A stretch of 64,000 nt of DNA from Zygaena filipendulae (Eukaryota; Arthropoda; Insecta; Lepidoptera; Zygaenidae). Location of the stretch: the NCBI GenBank assembly GCA_907165275.2, contig OU015675.1, positions 5,411,501-5,475,500 of the forward strand, read 5' to 3'. Below are positions 10,746 to 19,775 of this stretch, piece after piece. The notes under the pieces are model-generated. The model worked only from the letters and a program-made list of their open reading frames with translations, searched no databases and was not told the DNA's origin. The position numbers were made by a program, and so were the translations under genes. Every line of letters starts with the position of its first letter. The stretch's first letter is position 1.

Positions 10746-11328
10746 TCGAAATACTTTTCACGCACGGAATCGCAAGGTTCGCATGCGAATGCGTGAAACA
10801 GTATTTTTGAAATCATTTCACGTGAATTCTGCAACGAGTGGGTCGGACCACTCATATTTGAAACATCGATCGAAAGTTTGACGTTTAGTGGCATAACGTC
10901 ATTTTCATAATTTGACATGATTGATAGTTCGACAACTTCAAGAACGTTTCGTTTCAAGTCCGATTAAGAACCGGCTTATGAAAATCTATGAGAGTTAGCT
11001 TCCGGTTTTTAAATTTTCAGCGTAAAATCTAAAGGAGTTTCAGAAAACAGCAACATCGTATTCGAATGATACAAAAATACGACAAAATAGGATTCAGTGA
11101 ATTTAATTTCACATGTGAATTGATTTCACTTAAGATATTCGAGCGATTCAGAAATACGGCCCCAGAACTCGGTGTTATATTAAAAAAACTCACTTGGTCT
11201 GCACATCTTCCTTTCAAACACTGACGGCTAAGCGTGCACGCTGCTTCCATCATTCACTACTCATATTTTGAACGATTAAGTTTATTATGTATGACTAATA
11301 AATACAAATACATTCAAAAAAATACACG
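10746..11328. other. Non-coding stretch, nothing recognised
   Basis: Small inverted motifs occur (TTTTCACGCA near 10757 against TGCGTGAAAC near 10790; TTTCACATGTGAA near 11106). No gene is recognised. Confidence 0.35.
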
Positions 11329-11420
11329 AGGTAGTGGAAGTGTGAAATTATAATTTAACATTTCAATTTTGTTTGTGATTATTGCGGTGAAATTCTCATC
11401 TCGCTTTGGTATGTAGAATA
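11329..11420 (+). repeat. Dispersed repeat, partner of 7235-7330
   Basis: Shares GAAGTGTGAAATTATAAT and GATTATTGCGGTGAAATTCT followed by CATCTCGCTTTGGTATGT with the earlier copy. Confidence 0.6.
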
Positions 11421-11666
11421 ATGTAAAAATATTATAAAATATATTCTATTTATTTATCAATACAATTATTTATTAATACAATTTAAAAAAAAAACAATTA
11501 GGTACGCTGTTTAGAATATAGTAGAATAAAATAGAATAGAATATATTATTTCAAAACGATATATACTCAATAGGTATTTGGACGTGGACGTGAAAGCGTA
11601 ACAAACAAACTCACTTTCACATTTATTTGTCATCTTTAAATCAGTTCGATGCGAAATTATTTTAAT

Positions 11667-11852
11667 ACTAACTGTTCCCTGGGGTCTCACCCGCGGTAGT
11701 TACGGAGTTCCCGCGGGACTTCTTGGATAAAAGTACCCTGTGTCCTTCTCTGCACTGACAACGTGTGTGCAAAATTCCACGATGATAGGTTGAGCCGTTA
11801 AGTCGTGAAAGCGTAACAAACAAACAAAACTCAATTTCGCATTAATAGGATC
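11667..11852 (+). repeat. Family A copy, plus strand
   Basis: Well-preserved copy from CTAACTGTTCCCTGGGGTC through GTACCCTGTGTCCTTCTCTG and GTGAAAGCGTAACAAACAAA to TTAATAGGATC. Most diagnostic blocks are present in order. Confidence 0.8.
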
Positions 11853-12109
11853 TGACTTAAAGTTTTTTTTTGTTATTTTAATCAATGCAATTTCGGTCAA
11901 AGTCATTAACTTCTAAATAATAATTGAATCAACATTGAACCTTCCTTGTTCAAACAAGGACGTCAGGATCAAAGGAAAACTAAAAACAAAAATGTAACGT
12001 TTTTTTAGTACCGAATATCGTTCTGAAATAGCGCGATCGGTCTCCTGTGGGCAAGGAACTGTTGTTGCTATCACTTTTCGTTTGCAATCGGGAACATGGC
12101 GTTCATAGG

Positions 12110-12490
12110 TAGGGTTGCCACCCGTACTATATTATATAGTATCGTACTATATTTCAGTCAATTGTACTATATATTATAGAAAAATAATATAGTACGAAAA
12201 ATACTATATTTTTATGCCTAATTCAACTGTCGCACTTTTTTTATATTAACAGTGACTGATCTCGAACGCACCCGTAGCGCAGTACGGGGAATTTCTGAAC
12301 GAAACGCATACGTGACAACAAAACGTCAACTGTCAAACTAGAAATAATTTGTAGATGAATGCTGCCCGACACATAATGATCACAAAATATTCTTGTACTA
12401 TTTTTTCCTTGCATTTCCCAAAAATACTATATTTTTCGGCAGGTTTTTTCGGAAAAATACTATATTTTTCCAAAAAAGGTGGCAACCCTA
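12110..12490. mobile_element. hAT-like MITE with 8-bp target duplication
   Basis: Terminal repeats TAGGGTTGCCACC and GGTGGCAACCCTA are perfect 13-bp inverted repeats. The flanks carry a perfect 8-bp direct repeat TTCATAGG (12102-12109 and 12491-12498). An 8-bp duplication is the hallmark of the hAT superfamily. The 381-bp interior has repeated TACTATATT motifs near both ends and no coding capacity. Confidence 0.9.
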
Positions 12491-12519
12491 TTCATAGGTG
12501 TCAAAGGTAGGTGTCAAAA

Positions 12520-12675
12520 CATTTATATTTGTTGTAATCACAATAAATATTAATGTTTTGACACCTACAATTTCTAGCAATCAGCCAAAACTAACATAAT
12601 GCATTTATAAAATGTTAGGTTTCTAAACATAATTAATTAATCACCAAACCGCTTTGTTTCTGATTGAAGTTAAAA
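12520..12675. repeat. Partial copy of the 48253-48488 MITE family
   Basis: Blocks TTTTGACACCTACAAT, TAGCAATCAGCCAAAA, AACATAATTAATTAATCAC and GCTTTGTTTCTGATTGAA recur in the same order at about 48330-48450. The hAT-like MITE at 12110-12490 appears to have inserted into or beside this copy. An internal inverted pair (GGTGTCAAAACATT and AATGTTTTGACACC) lies at 12510-12567. Confidence 0.6.
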
Positions 12676-12689
12676 AACCTGTCAATTGC

Positions 12690-12965
12690 GAGTCGGATCG
12701 TGCACGATGTGTTCCGCACCATTATCTATAAAAACGGCAAACAAAAAAAAACATGTTTATTGTATGGGAGCCCCCTTAAATATTTTTTTATTCTGTTTTT
12801 AGTATTTTGCGTTATAGCGGCAACAGTGAAAATTTCAACTGCCTATCACAGTTCATGCATGAGATACAGCCTGATGACAGACGGACAGAGAGACGGTCGG
12901 ACGTACGGACGGCGGAGTCTTAGTAATAGGGTCCCGTTTTACCCATTAGGTACGGATCCCTAGAA
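12690..12965 (+). repeat. Family B interspersed repeat
   Basis: Reads GCGAGTCGGATCGTGCACGA, ATTATCTATAAAAACGGCAA, GGGAGCCCCCTTAAATA, TTATAGCGGCAACAG, AATAGGGTCCCGTTTTACCC and GGTACGGATCCCTA. This is a very common lepidopteran repeat whose class I do not state. Other copies lie at 16868-17287 and 58237-58532. Confidence 0.8.
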
Positions 12966-12999
12966 ATGATAGCAATAATAACTACATATTATATAAAAT

Positions 13000-13354
13000 A
13001 GTCCTCCGCTGTGTCTGTCTGTCTGTCTGTTGGCGATAAACTCAAAACTACTGAACGGATTTGCATGCGGTTTTCATCAATAGATAGAGTGATTCATGAG
13101 GAAGATTTAGGTGCCTACCTATTTATTTAATTTGTCAAGGTTTTGTGTAAATGGGTTAAATAGGTATAACGATTATAATAATTATTGGAAGTGTCGGAAA
13201 AAGTAGGCAATTTGTTACGCCTTAAAATATACATACACAACCAGCATACATCTTGTCCAGGGGTACAGAGAAGGACATGGGTTCTTTTTACCCCGGAACT
13301 CCTGCGGGATCTCGTAAGTTGACGCGGGTGAAACCATGGGGAAGAGCTAGTAAG
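13000..13354 (-). repeat. Family A copy, minus strand
   Basis: Starts with the (CTGT)n block and CTCAAAACTACTGAACGGAT, and ends GACGCGGGTGAAACCATGGG with GAGCTAGTA. Confidence 0.75.
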
Positions 13355-13594
13355 TATAGTTAAATAATTAAACTGCTGATCTCGGAACGCTTGGATAGTC
13401 AGTAGGTATAAATTTTAGAAAAAGTTAAGCAAGTCTCGTTTTTTTGCTCATCGACATTGTTTATTCCAGCTACACCTGAGCCAGCTGGGAATGCTATCGA
13501 TTGACTTTTAACCTCTGATTTACTTATAGTTTTAACAGACTTCCAAAGGAGGAGGTTCCACTGTATGTAGGTTTGTTTTCTTATGTTTATTAAA

Positions 13595-13800
13595 CTAGCT
13601 GTTTCCCGCGGTTTCAGGCGCGTTAATTTTAGAGTTTGCGCTGGAATTCCGGGACAAAACGTATCCTATGTCCTTCTCTGTACCCCTGACAATATGTATT
13701 CAAAATTCCATGGTGATCGGTTGAGCCGTGAAGGCGTGAAAGCGTAACGGACAGATAGAAAGACAGACAGAGTACTTTCGAATTTATAATATAAGTAGGG
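13595..13800 (+). repeat. Family A copy, near full length
   Basis: Contains the blocks of the family in order, from CTAGCTGTTTCCCGCGG to TTTATAATATAAGTAGGGA. It is one of the best reference copies in the window. The terminal TATAATATAAGTAGG is the kind of short 3' tail seen on RTE-type LINEs. Confidence 0.8.
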
Positions 13801-14700
13801 ATTTTTCACCTTTTTTCTTTATTACTCGCATGTCATAAAATAACTTTCCGCGTCTGTGTGTGAGATCTTCTAAATGAAGTAACGATACGTCGTTCATGCA
13901 GTTTTTATAATGTGTCAGTCGAGTTTCTTCCCTAAGGTTTACATAAATAAATAAATAAAATAAATAAATATTTTATAATAGGTAGGTAATAAGTACGGAG
14001 TTTCAAGGGGATTGCGAAATTCACGCGAATGCAACTGCGGGCCAGTATTGAATAGATAAATAAAATGTCTGTTTATCTTCTAAGTTACAACGGAATGACA
14101 GTTTGATTTGTCATTTCTTGCACAAAGAAGAAAAAAAACAAAGCTTATACCGTGTCCATTATCGCATTATTACTTTCTATAATTAAAAACAAAACAGTGC
14201 TAAAGCACGTTAATTAAAATAATAAAATTTAAATGTAGGTATTATTATTACTAGCTATTTACATTACGCCCCCTAGGAATAGCCTATCGGTCACATTCGT
14301 TTATCGCGCTATTCACTTGTATAGGTAAGTATGTTAATGTTTAAAAAAAAATACGCGCCGAATTGAGAACCTCCTCCTTTTTGGGAAGTCAGTTAAAAAG
14401 GGACTTTCTTGCTCATTTCAAATTGCAGTTTTTGAGTTACGTCACTTTAATTCTGAAGGTGCGATTTGTGTGATATTTCTCTCATAAAAACGGATTTAAA
14501 AAACGTATATATTATATGTAGGTATATTTCTGTATTCCATCATCCAAGCATTAATATATATAACTGTTAAACAAATGACACCTCAATACGAGAATGAATA
14601 TATTAACGATGCAACTCTCGGAACGAATACAAACAGTAGGTACTGCAAGTCGTTAGTTATGTTTAGAAATGTAAATTTTATTATTAATTTATTATAATTT
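13801..14700. other. Upstream region of UGT-1
   Basis: AT-rich, with one GAGAACCTCCTCCTTTTTGG fragment at 14364-14398. The last bases before 14704 (TTATTATAATTTCAG) look like a splice acceptor, which suggests that UGT-1 has an upstream non-coding exon somewhere in or before this region. No promoter can be placed with confidence. Confidence 0.4.
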
Positions 14701-14714
14701 CAGATTATTATAAT

Positions 14715-17700
14715 ATGAAATCACCACTAATGCTGCTATTGGTAGTTGTATTCAAACAAATAGATGCAGCACGAATACTGGCTGTATTCCCTATACCATC
14801 TCTAAGTCACCAAGTAGTTTTCCGCCCTTTGATTCATGAGTTAGCTAAACGTGGTCACGAACTAGTCGTGATAACTACAGATACAACATATCCTGATGGA
14901 AATATTCATGAAAATGTCACCGAGTTATGTTTCCATGATCAATCTTACCAACTTTGGAAAGAAGGATTCGTGAACAACATCAACGGTGGAACGACTATGC
15001 AGGAAATATTGAGTAATGCATTCACTACTATCATAGACATTTTTGAATTTCAATTGAAAACTAAAGAAGTACAAAATTTGATTAAGAGTAATGAGAGATT
15101 CGATTTGTTGCTTGTCGAAGCTACTTTGAGATCAGCGCTGGTGATGTCGCACGTTTTCAAAGCACCAGTTATACAGATCAGTTCTTTTGGTACGACTGTT
15201 CCCACTGAAAATGCTCACGGGATACCGAGCCATCCAATTCTGTACCCAGACATGTTCAGTAGAAGAGTGTACAACCTATCCATTTTAGATAAGATTGAAT
15301 TAATATATTTCAAACTGAGACTTAAATATATGTTCTGGAAATTGGAAGAGAAGGATAATAGCATGATCAAAAGAATATTTGGACCGAAGGCACCGGATTT
15401 AAATGAATTAAGTGATAATGTCGGTATGCTATTTGTAAATATGCACAGAATTTGGGAGGGCAACCGACCTGTACCACCGGGCGTAATACATTTGGGCGGG
15501 CTTCATATAACACCAGATAAACCACTTCCAAAGGCAAGTATAATTTTATATTATTTTTAAAAGCTTTTATCTAACCTGCAATGTATGTATGTAGTTAACT
15601 ATGTTTGTATGGGTGGAATATTGCTACTCAATTTTGGAGCAGATTGTATGCACGTTTAATTTGGATATTTATGCGTGGTTTATTTTTTTTGCGTATTTGA
15701 ATAAAAGTTTGTTTAATAAAAAAAAATTAAGAACAATTTTTTCTAGCGAGACTTTTAACATTAATATATAGCTGCACTTAATGTTATAAAGAGAAAAGAT
15801 TTGATTTTGTTTGTAATTGATTAATATTTTATGATTTGTTTTATTTCCAGGATCTAAAATCGTTTTTAGATAAATCAACACATGGAATTATTTACATGAG
15901 TTTTGGAACAAACGTCCAGCCATCGTTGTTGCCCCCGGAGAAAATACAAGTATTCATGAAGGTATTTGCCAAATTACCATATGACATACTGTTAAAGTGG
16001 GACAAAGATGAAATTGTAGGAAAATCGAAAAATATTAAACTTTTCAAATGGCTACCTCAAAAGGAACTTCTTAGTAAGTACCTATTCCAACGGAACAATA
16101 AAGGTTTTTTTTTATTCAAGTTTTTATTTAAAGGTACAAATAAATAATAATTCATTTATTCTTGACTGCTGTTCCCCGCGGTTTCACCCGCATTAATGTT
16201 GGAGTTCCCGCGGGAATTCCGGGACATAAAGTACCCTATGTCCTTCTCTGTGCTCCTGACAATTTATAAGCAAAATTTAATTATCACGACTAGTTCGTGA
16301 CCACGTTTAGCTAATTTATGAATCTAAGGGCGGAAAACTACTTGGTGACTTAACGAGCACGTCATCCTTGTGAACGGGTGCTGTCAGTTGGTGCTGGCGA
16401 TGTCTGATCTACTATTGAAGATAATCCTAGTTTAACTCCTAATGTCTCTGTATCTGCACGGTAGTTTATTGCTGGGTACGGCTCATTGTTCTCACATAAT
16501 TAATTGCAAGTTGGGTTATCACTAAGTATATTATAGATATACCTATATTGTAATTTTAAACTGACAGGGTGCTGCTGAAGAGTTTGTTGCGCAGCTTCTT
16601 CTCTTCAGCCATAGCACTAGGAAGCTGTGAAGGGTGGATATTTTATGGGTGCTGTCATAATAACTGCATGTAATTATATTGACGTCAAAAAGAGCCACAT
16701 TATGGGCCTAATTTGAATAAAGGATTTGACTTTGACATTATGATCGGTGGAGCCGTTAAAGCATGAAAGCGCAACAGACAGACAGACAAACAGACAAACA
16801 GAGTTACTTTCGCATTTGTTATATCAGTAGGGAAGTAAGGATTAATAAGTATAATTATTGGCGAATAAAAAAAATCGGAATCCGTGCGAAGGCTTCCGTA
16901 CCATTATCTATAAAAACGACAAAAAAAAACATGTCTGTTGCACGGAAGCCCATTTAATTATTATTTGTTTTATTTTATTTTAAATATTCTGTGAATATTT
17001 CAAGCGTCTACCAGTTGCCATTATCAATATCGAGCAAAACAAGCAAAAAAAAAATCACGTTTGTTATCTGGGATCCCCCTTAAATAGTTATTTTATTCTG
17101 TTTTTTAGTATTTGTTGTTATAGCAGCAACAGAAACACATCATCTGTGAAAATTTCAGTTGTCTAACTATCACAGTTCATGAAATTCATGGTGACACACG
17201 TACAGACCGCCGGACGGACGGACAGGGAAGTCTAACAATAGTCTAGTAATAGGGTCACGTTTTACCCTTTGGGTACGGAACCCTAAAAATTAATTTTGCA
17301 ATTATCGAAACCTAAACATTTATTCGGAAAGTTCCACTGTTTACGAGTGCATAGGTAGCCATTTGAAACATGTTTTTTTACGTGTATGGAGTTCATTTTA
17401 ATTATTATAACCAAGTTTTTTTTCCAGAACATCCGAATATAAAGCTGTTCATATGTCAAGGTGGATTGCAATCTACTGATGAATCTATTCTCGCCGGGGT
17501 ACCCCTTATAGCATTTCCTATGCTCGGCGATCAATGGTACAACGCGGAGAAATATGAGCATTTCAACATCGGTTTCAAATTAGATATTTCAACAGTTACC
17601 GAAGATGTTTTGGAAAAAGCAATCAACAGTTTAATTGGCGATGACAGGTAAATAATAATAATAATAATCCACATCACAACACACAGATCTACTTGATCCC

Positions 17701-19337
17701 ACAGTAAGCTATTATTAGCTTGTGTCGTGGAAACCAAGCAAACGTGGTATATACTACATAGAATTACTTATATATTATACTATAGATATATAAACACACC
17801 CAGACTGGAAAATGGAACCCTGTGTTCATCACACAAAGTCCACCCCCACCGGGAATCGAACCCGGAACCCCTTGATTAGCGGGTAGGCATGGTGACCTCT
17901 GCGCCAAACGGGTCGTCAAAAACAAGATAAAAAACAAGATCATAATGCTTATTATTATAAATGTTAAAGTGGGTTGGTTTGTTTGTTACACTTTCTCGCC
18001 TTATCGCCTCAACCGATCATCATGGAATTTTGGTATACACAGAAGGAAATTTTTTGCATATATAATATCAGTAAAGATAGTAGGTACTGTAACGTAATGT
18101 ACCTACCTAAGACAACCTAAGACAAGTTGACGTGTAAAAGTATTGTATTTTACCAAATTTAATAAATAAATAAATAACTGAACAATTAACAAATAAAAAA
18201 AAAAAAAAAAATAAATAAAGATAATATAAACGCTTTAATGCTCAAATAAATCATTAATTAATATTCTTATCATTAGTAAACTTTATCCCACCAAAAACAT
18301 TTTCATGCAAAATGTTGCCAAGACGAGACCATATTATGACTGGCACTGTTAAAAAGTTATCAGATTTCATGTAGAGCCGAGCTTCTAACTCTACACGCCC
18401 TAACTTTACAAGGCCTAACTTCACAAACTCTCCAAGTCAAAATATGTGGCTTGGCCATTTCTCTGCAGTCACATGGGTAAAATTATCCACTGTTCATGAC
18501 TTTTCTTTTATAGTTAATAGTAGTTGTTATAGTAACGAAACGGTCAAGCCACATATTTTGACTACGGTGTAGAGTTGGTCTAAATAAAATATTAAATAGT
18601 AAATCTAAATTGTCTTTAACAGTTCAATAGTTGGGTATAATCTAATATATATAAATCACGTGTCACGTTGTTTGTCCGCGATGGACTCCGAAACTACTGA
18701 ACGGATTTCGATAAAATTTTGTAACCATTCATAAAATGGTCCAACTTAAAAGATAGGATAGTTTTTATCCCGGAATTCCCTCGGGACTTGAAGGACATAG
18801 AGTACTTTTTTCCCGCAACCTCCGCAGGAACTCCGAAATTACCGCGGATTAAATCGCGGGGGACAGCTATATTATATAAAAAAAATACAAATTAGTTTAC
18901 CTAACGATTCTTATTGTTTTTATTTTCCTTATTTATTTTAATATATTTTATTTTTATGATAAAAAAAATCTTGAATACATACTCACAAGTAATCCGATGG
19001 AAGTACAAACAGAAAGACTCCATAAAACTCATAAAACTATATTTTCAGGTACAGGCACAATGTTGTGAAACTACGTACTATGATGTATGACCAGCCGCAA
19101 AGCTCCCTGGAACGTGCCGTGTGGTGGACAGAGCACGTGCTGCGTCACGGCAGCGCGCGCCATCTGCGGGCGCCAGCCGCAAACATGGGCTGGAGCGACT
19201 ACCTCGTGCTGCATATCGGTGCAATTGCAGTTTTTATACTATTAACTATCAGTATAGCCTTTTACTTTTCCCTCAGATTATTCATTAGACAAATATCAAA
19301 CAATTGTAAAGAAAATATAAAGAAAAAATATCAGTAG
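14715..19337 (+). CDS. UGT-1: UDP-glycosyltransferase (UGT33-like), four exons, complete
   Basis: Coding exons are 14715-15533, 15851-16073, 17428-17647 and 19049-19337, joining in frame to 516 residues, a normal length for insect UGTs. Residues 1-18 form a signal peptide before ARIL. The catalytic-type histidine is H32 in the PSLSHQ motif. Exon 3 carries the UGT signature, with QGG, GVPLI and the DQW pair expected to bind the UDP-sugar. Exon 4 ends with a 25-28-residue membrane segment and a lysine-rich tail ending KKYQ, a KKxx ER-retrieval signal. The enzyme should glycosylate small lipophilic substrates in the ER lumen. Intron 1 begins with GC, not GT (AAG then GCAAGT). Intron 2 contains an antisense piece of exon 1. 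UGT33-like is judged from the N-terminal and C-terminal motifs, and the substrate is unknown. Confidence 0.93.
16281..16352 (-). repeat. Antisense copy of UGT-1 exon 1 (72 bp)
   Basis: The reverse complement of this stretch matches 14803-14874 of UGT-1 exon 1 at 69 of 72 positions by eye. It covers the codons just after the SHQ motif, through the ELAKRGHEL region. It is the 5' part of the insertion into a Family A repeat. Its first four bases (TTAT) overlap the target-site sequence, i.e. microhomology at the junction. Confidence 0.9.
16353..16736 (+). mobile_element. LINE 3'-end fragment in UGT-1 intron 2
   Basis: From about 16560 the sequence GTGCTGCTGAAGAGTTTGTT, GCGCAGCTTCTTCTC and the closing TTTGAATAAAGGATTTGACT with TTTGAC resembles the 3' ends of Jockey/CR1-like lepidopteran LINEs. 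The part from 16353 to 16560 is less certain and may be the same element. It ends exactly at the ATTAT target duplicate. Confidence 0.55.
16868..17287 (+). repeat. Family B interspersed repeat, partly duplicated
   Basis: In UGT-1 intron 2. The ATTATCTATAAAAACGAC to AGCCCATTTAA part is followed by a second version of the same part from about 17020, then the usual end AGTAATAGGGTCACGTTTTA and GGGTACGGAACCCTA. Confidence 0.75.
17650..17917 (-). mobile_element. tRNA-derived SINE in UGT-1 intron 3
   Basis: On the minus strand the head has an A-box-like TTTGGCGCAGAGGTCAC and a B-box-like GGGTTCGATTCCCGG about 40 bases later, the internal RNA polymerase III promoter of tRNA genes. The body then runs through GTTTGCTTGGTTTCCACGAC to a 3' tail of ATT repeats. 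It begins three bases after the exon 3 donor, so the tail repeats supply the donor's downstream bases. Confidence 0.8.
17945..18050 (-). repeat. Family A fragment, minus strand
   Basis: TTATTATAAATGTTAAAGTG through CTCAACCGATCATCATGGAA. It ends before the GTACTTTTTATCC block. Confidence 0.6.
18382..18582. mobile_element. MITE of about 200 bp
   Basis: Outer arms CTTCTAACTCTACAC and GTGTAGAGTTGGTCTAA pair imperfectly. Inner arms AGTCAAAATATGTGGCTTGG (18436) and CAAGCCACATATTTTGACT (18545) pair almost perfectly. Non-coding, in UGT-1 intron 3. Confidence 0.65.
18640..18872 (-). repeat. Family A copy, minus strand
   Basis: Starts ATATATAAATCACGTGTCAC, has CTCCGAAACTACTGAACGGA and ends ATCGCGGGGGACAGCTA. 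In UGT-1 intron 3. Confidence 0.7.
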
Positions 19338-19767
19338 ATAACTAGATAAATTAATATATAATATCTATAATTTGTTTTTATAAACCCTACATAAATTGTT
19401 ATTGTTAAAATAAATATTAAAGACGTTTTAAAAGACAATTTTCAGTTTTTTAACATAAGACTAGACCGCTTAGCTCTAAAAGCAATATAGAAATAATATT
19501 GCGTTATAAGTAACTTGTAGCGAAGTTACTTTAAACATTACTTACTTGTAATTTTGTAATGACATGTAATCATAATTAGGAATATGATTGTGCGGTGATA
19601 AAAAATCCACACGGCTTGATACCTAATAACGTGTTATTATATGCATAGAAAACTGTATTGTCATTGCAAAGGATATTTTTTGTTTCACGGTTATAATTAT
19701 TTCTAAGTAGCAGTACACTACCTATTTAAAATGATAACTAACGCTTTTATTTCCTTATTTCAATCAG
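19338..19767. other. UGT-1 3' region and UGT-2 upstream region
   Basis: About 430 bp separate the UGT-1 stop codon from the presumed UGT-2 exon. AATAAA at 19409-19414 is the likely UGT-1 polyadenylation signal. TTCCTTATTTCAATCAG ending at 19767 looks like a splice acceptor preceding the UGT-2 coding exon, so the UGT-2 promoter and a leader exon would have to lie upstream. Confidence 0.55.
19409..19414 (+). promoter_or_regulatory. Polyadenylation signal of UGT-1
   Basis: AATAAA 72 bases after the stop codon, in AT-rich sequence. Confidence 0.55.
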
Positions 19768-19775
19768 ACATTGCA

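Larger units (their letters stand above)
16164..16834 (+). repeat. Family A copy split by a 452-bp insertion
   Basis: The left part is 16164-16284 (GCTGTTCCCCGCGGTTTCAC to GCAAAATTTAATTAT). The right part is 16737-16834 (ATTATGATCGGTGGAGCCG to ATATCAGTAGGGA). The five bases ATTAT are present on both sides of the insertion (16280-16284 and 16737-16741), as for a target duplication. It lies in UGT-1 intron 2. Confidence 0.8.

Noticed and set aside
17818..17917. A functional tRNA gene
   Set aside because: A- and B-box-like motifs are present, but the cloverleaf does not close and a SINE body with ATT tail follows.
19731..19775. ATG at 19731 as the UGT-2 start
   Set aside because: A splice acceptor ends at 19767 in between, and the shorter start gives a signal peptide matching UGT-1.
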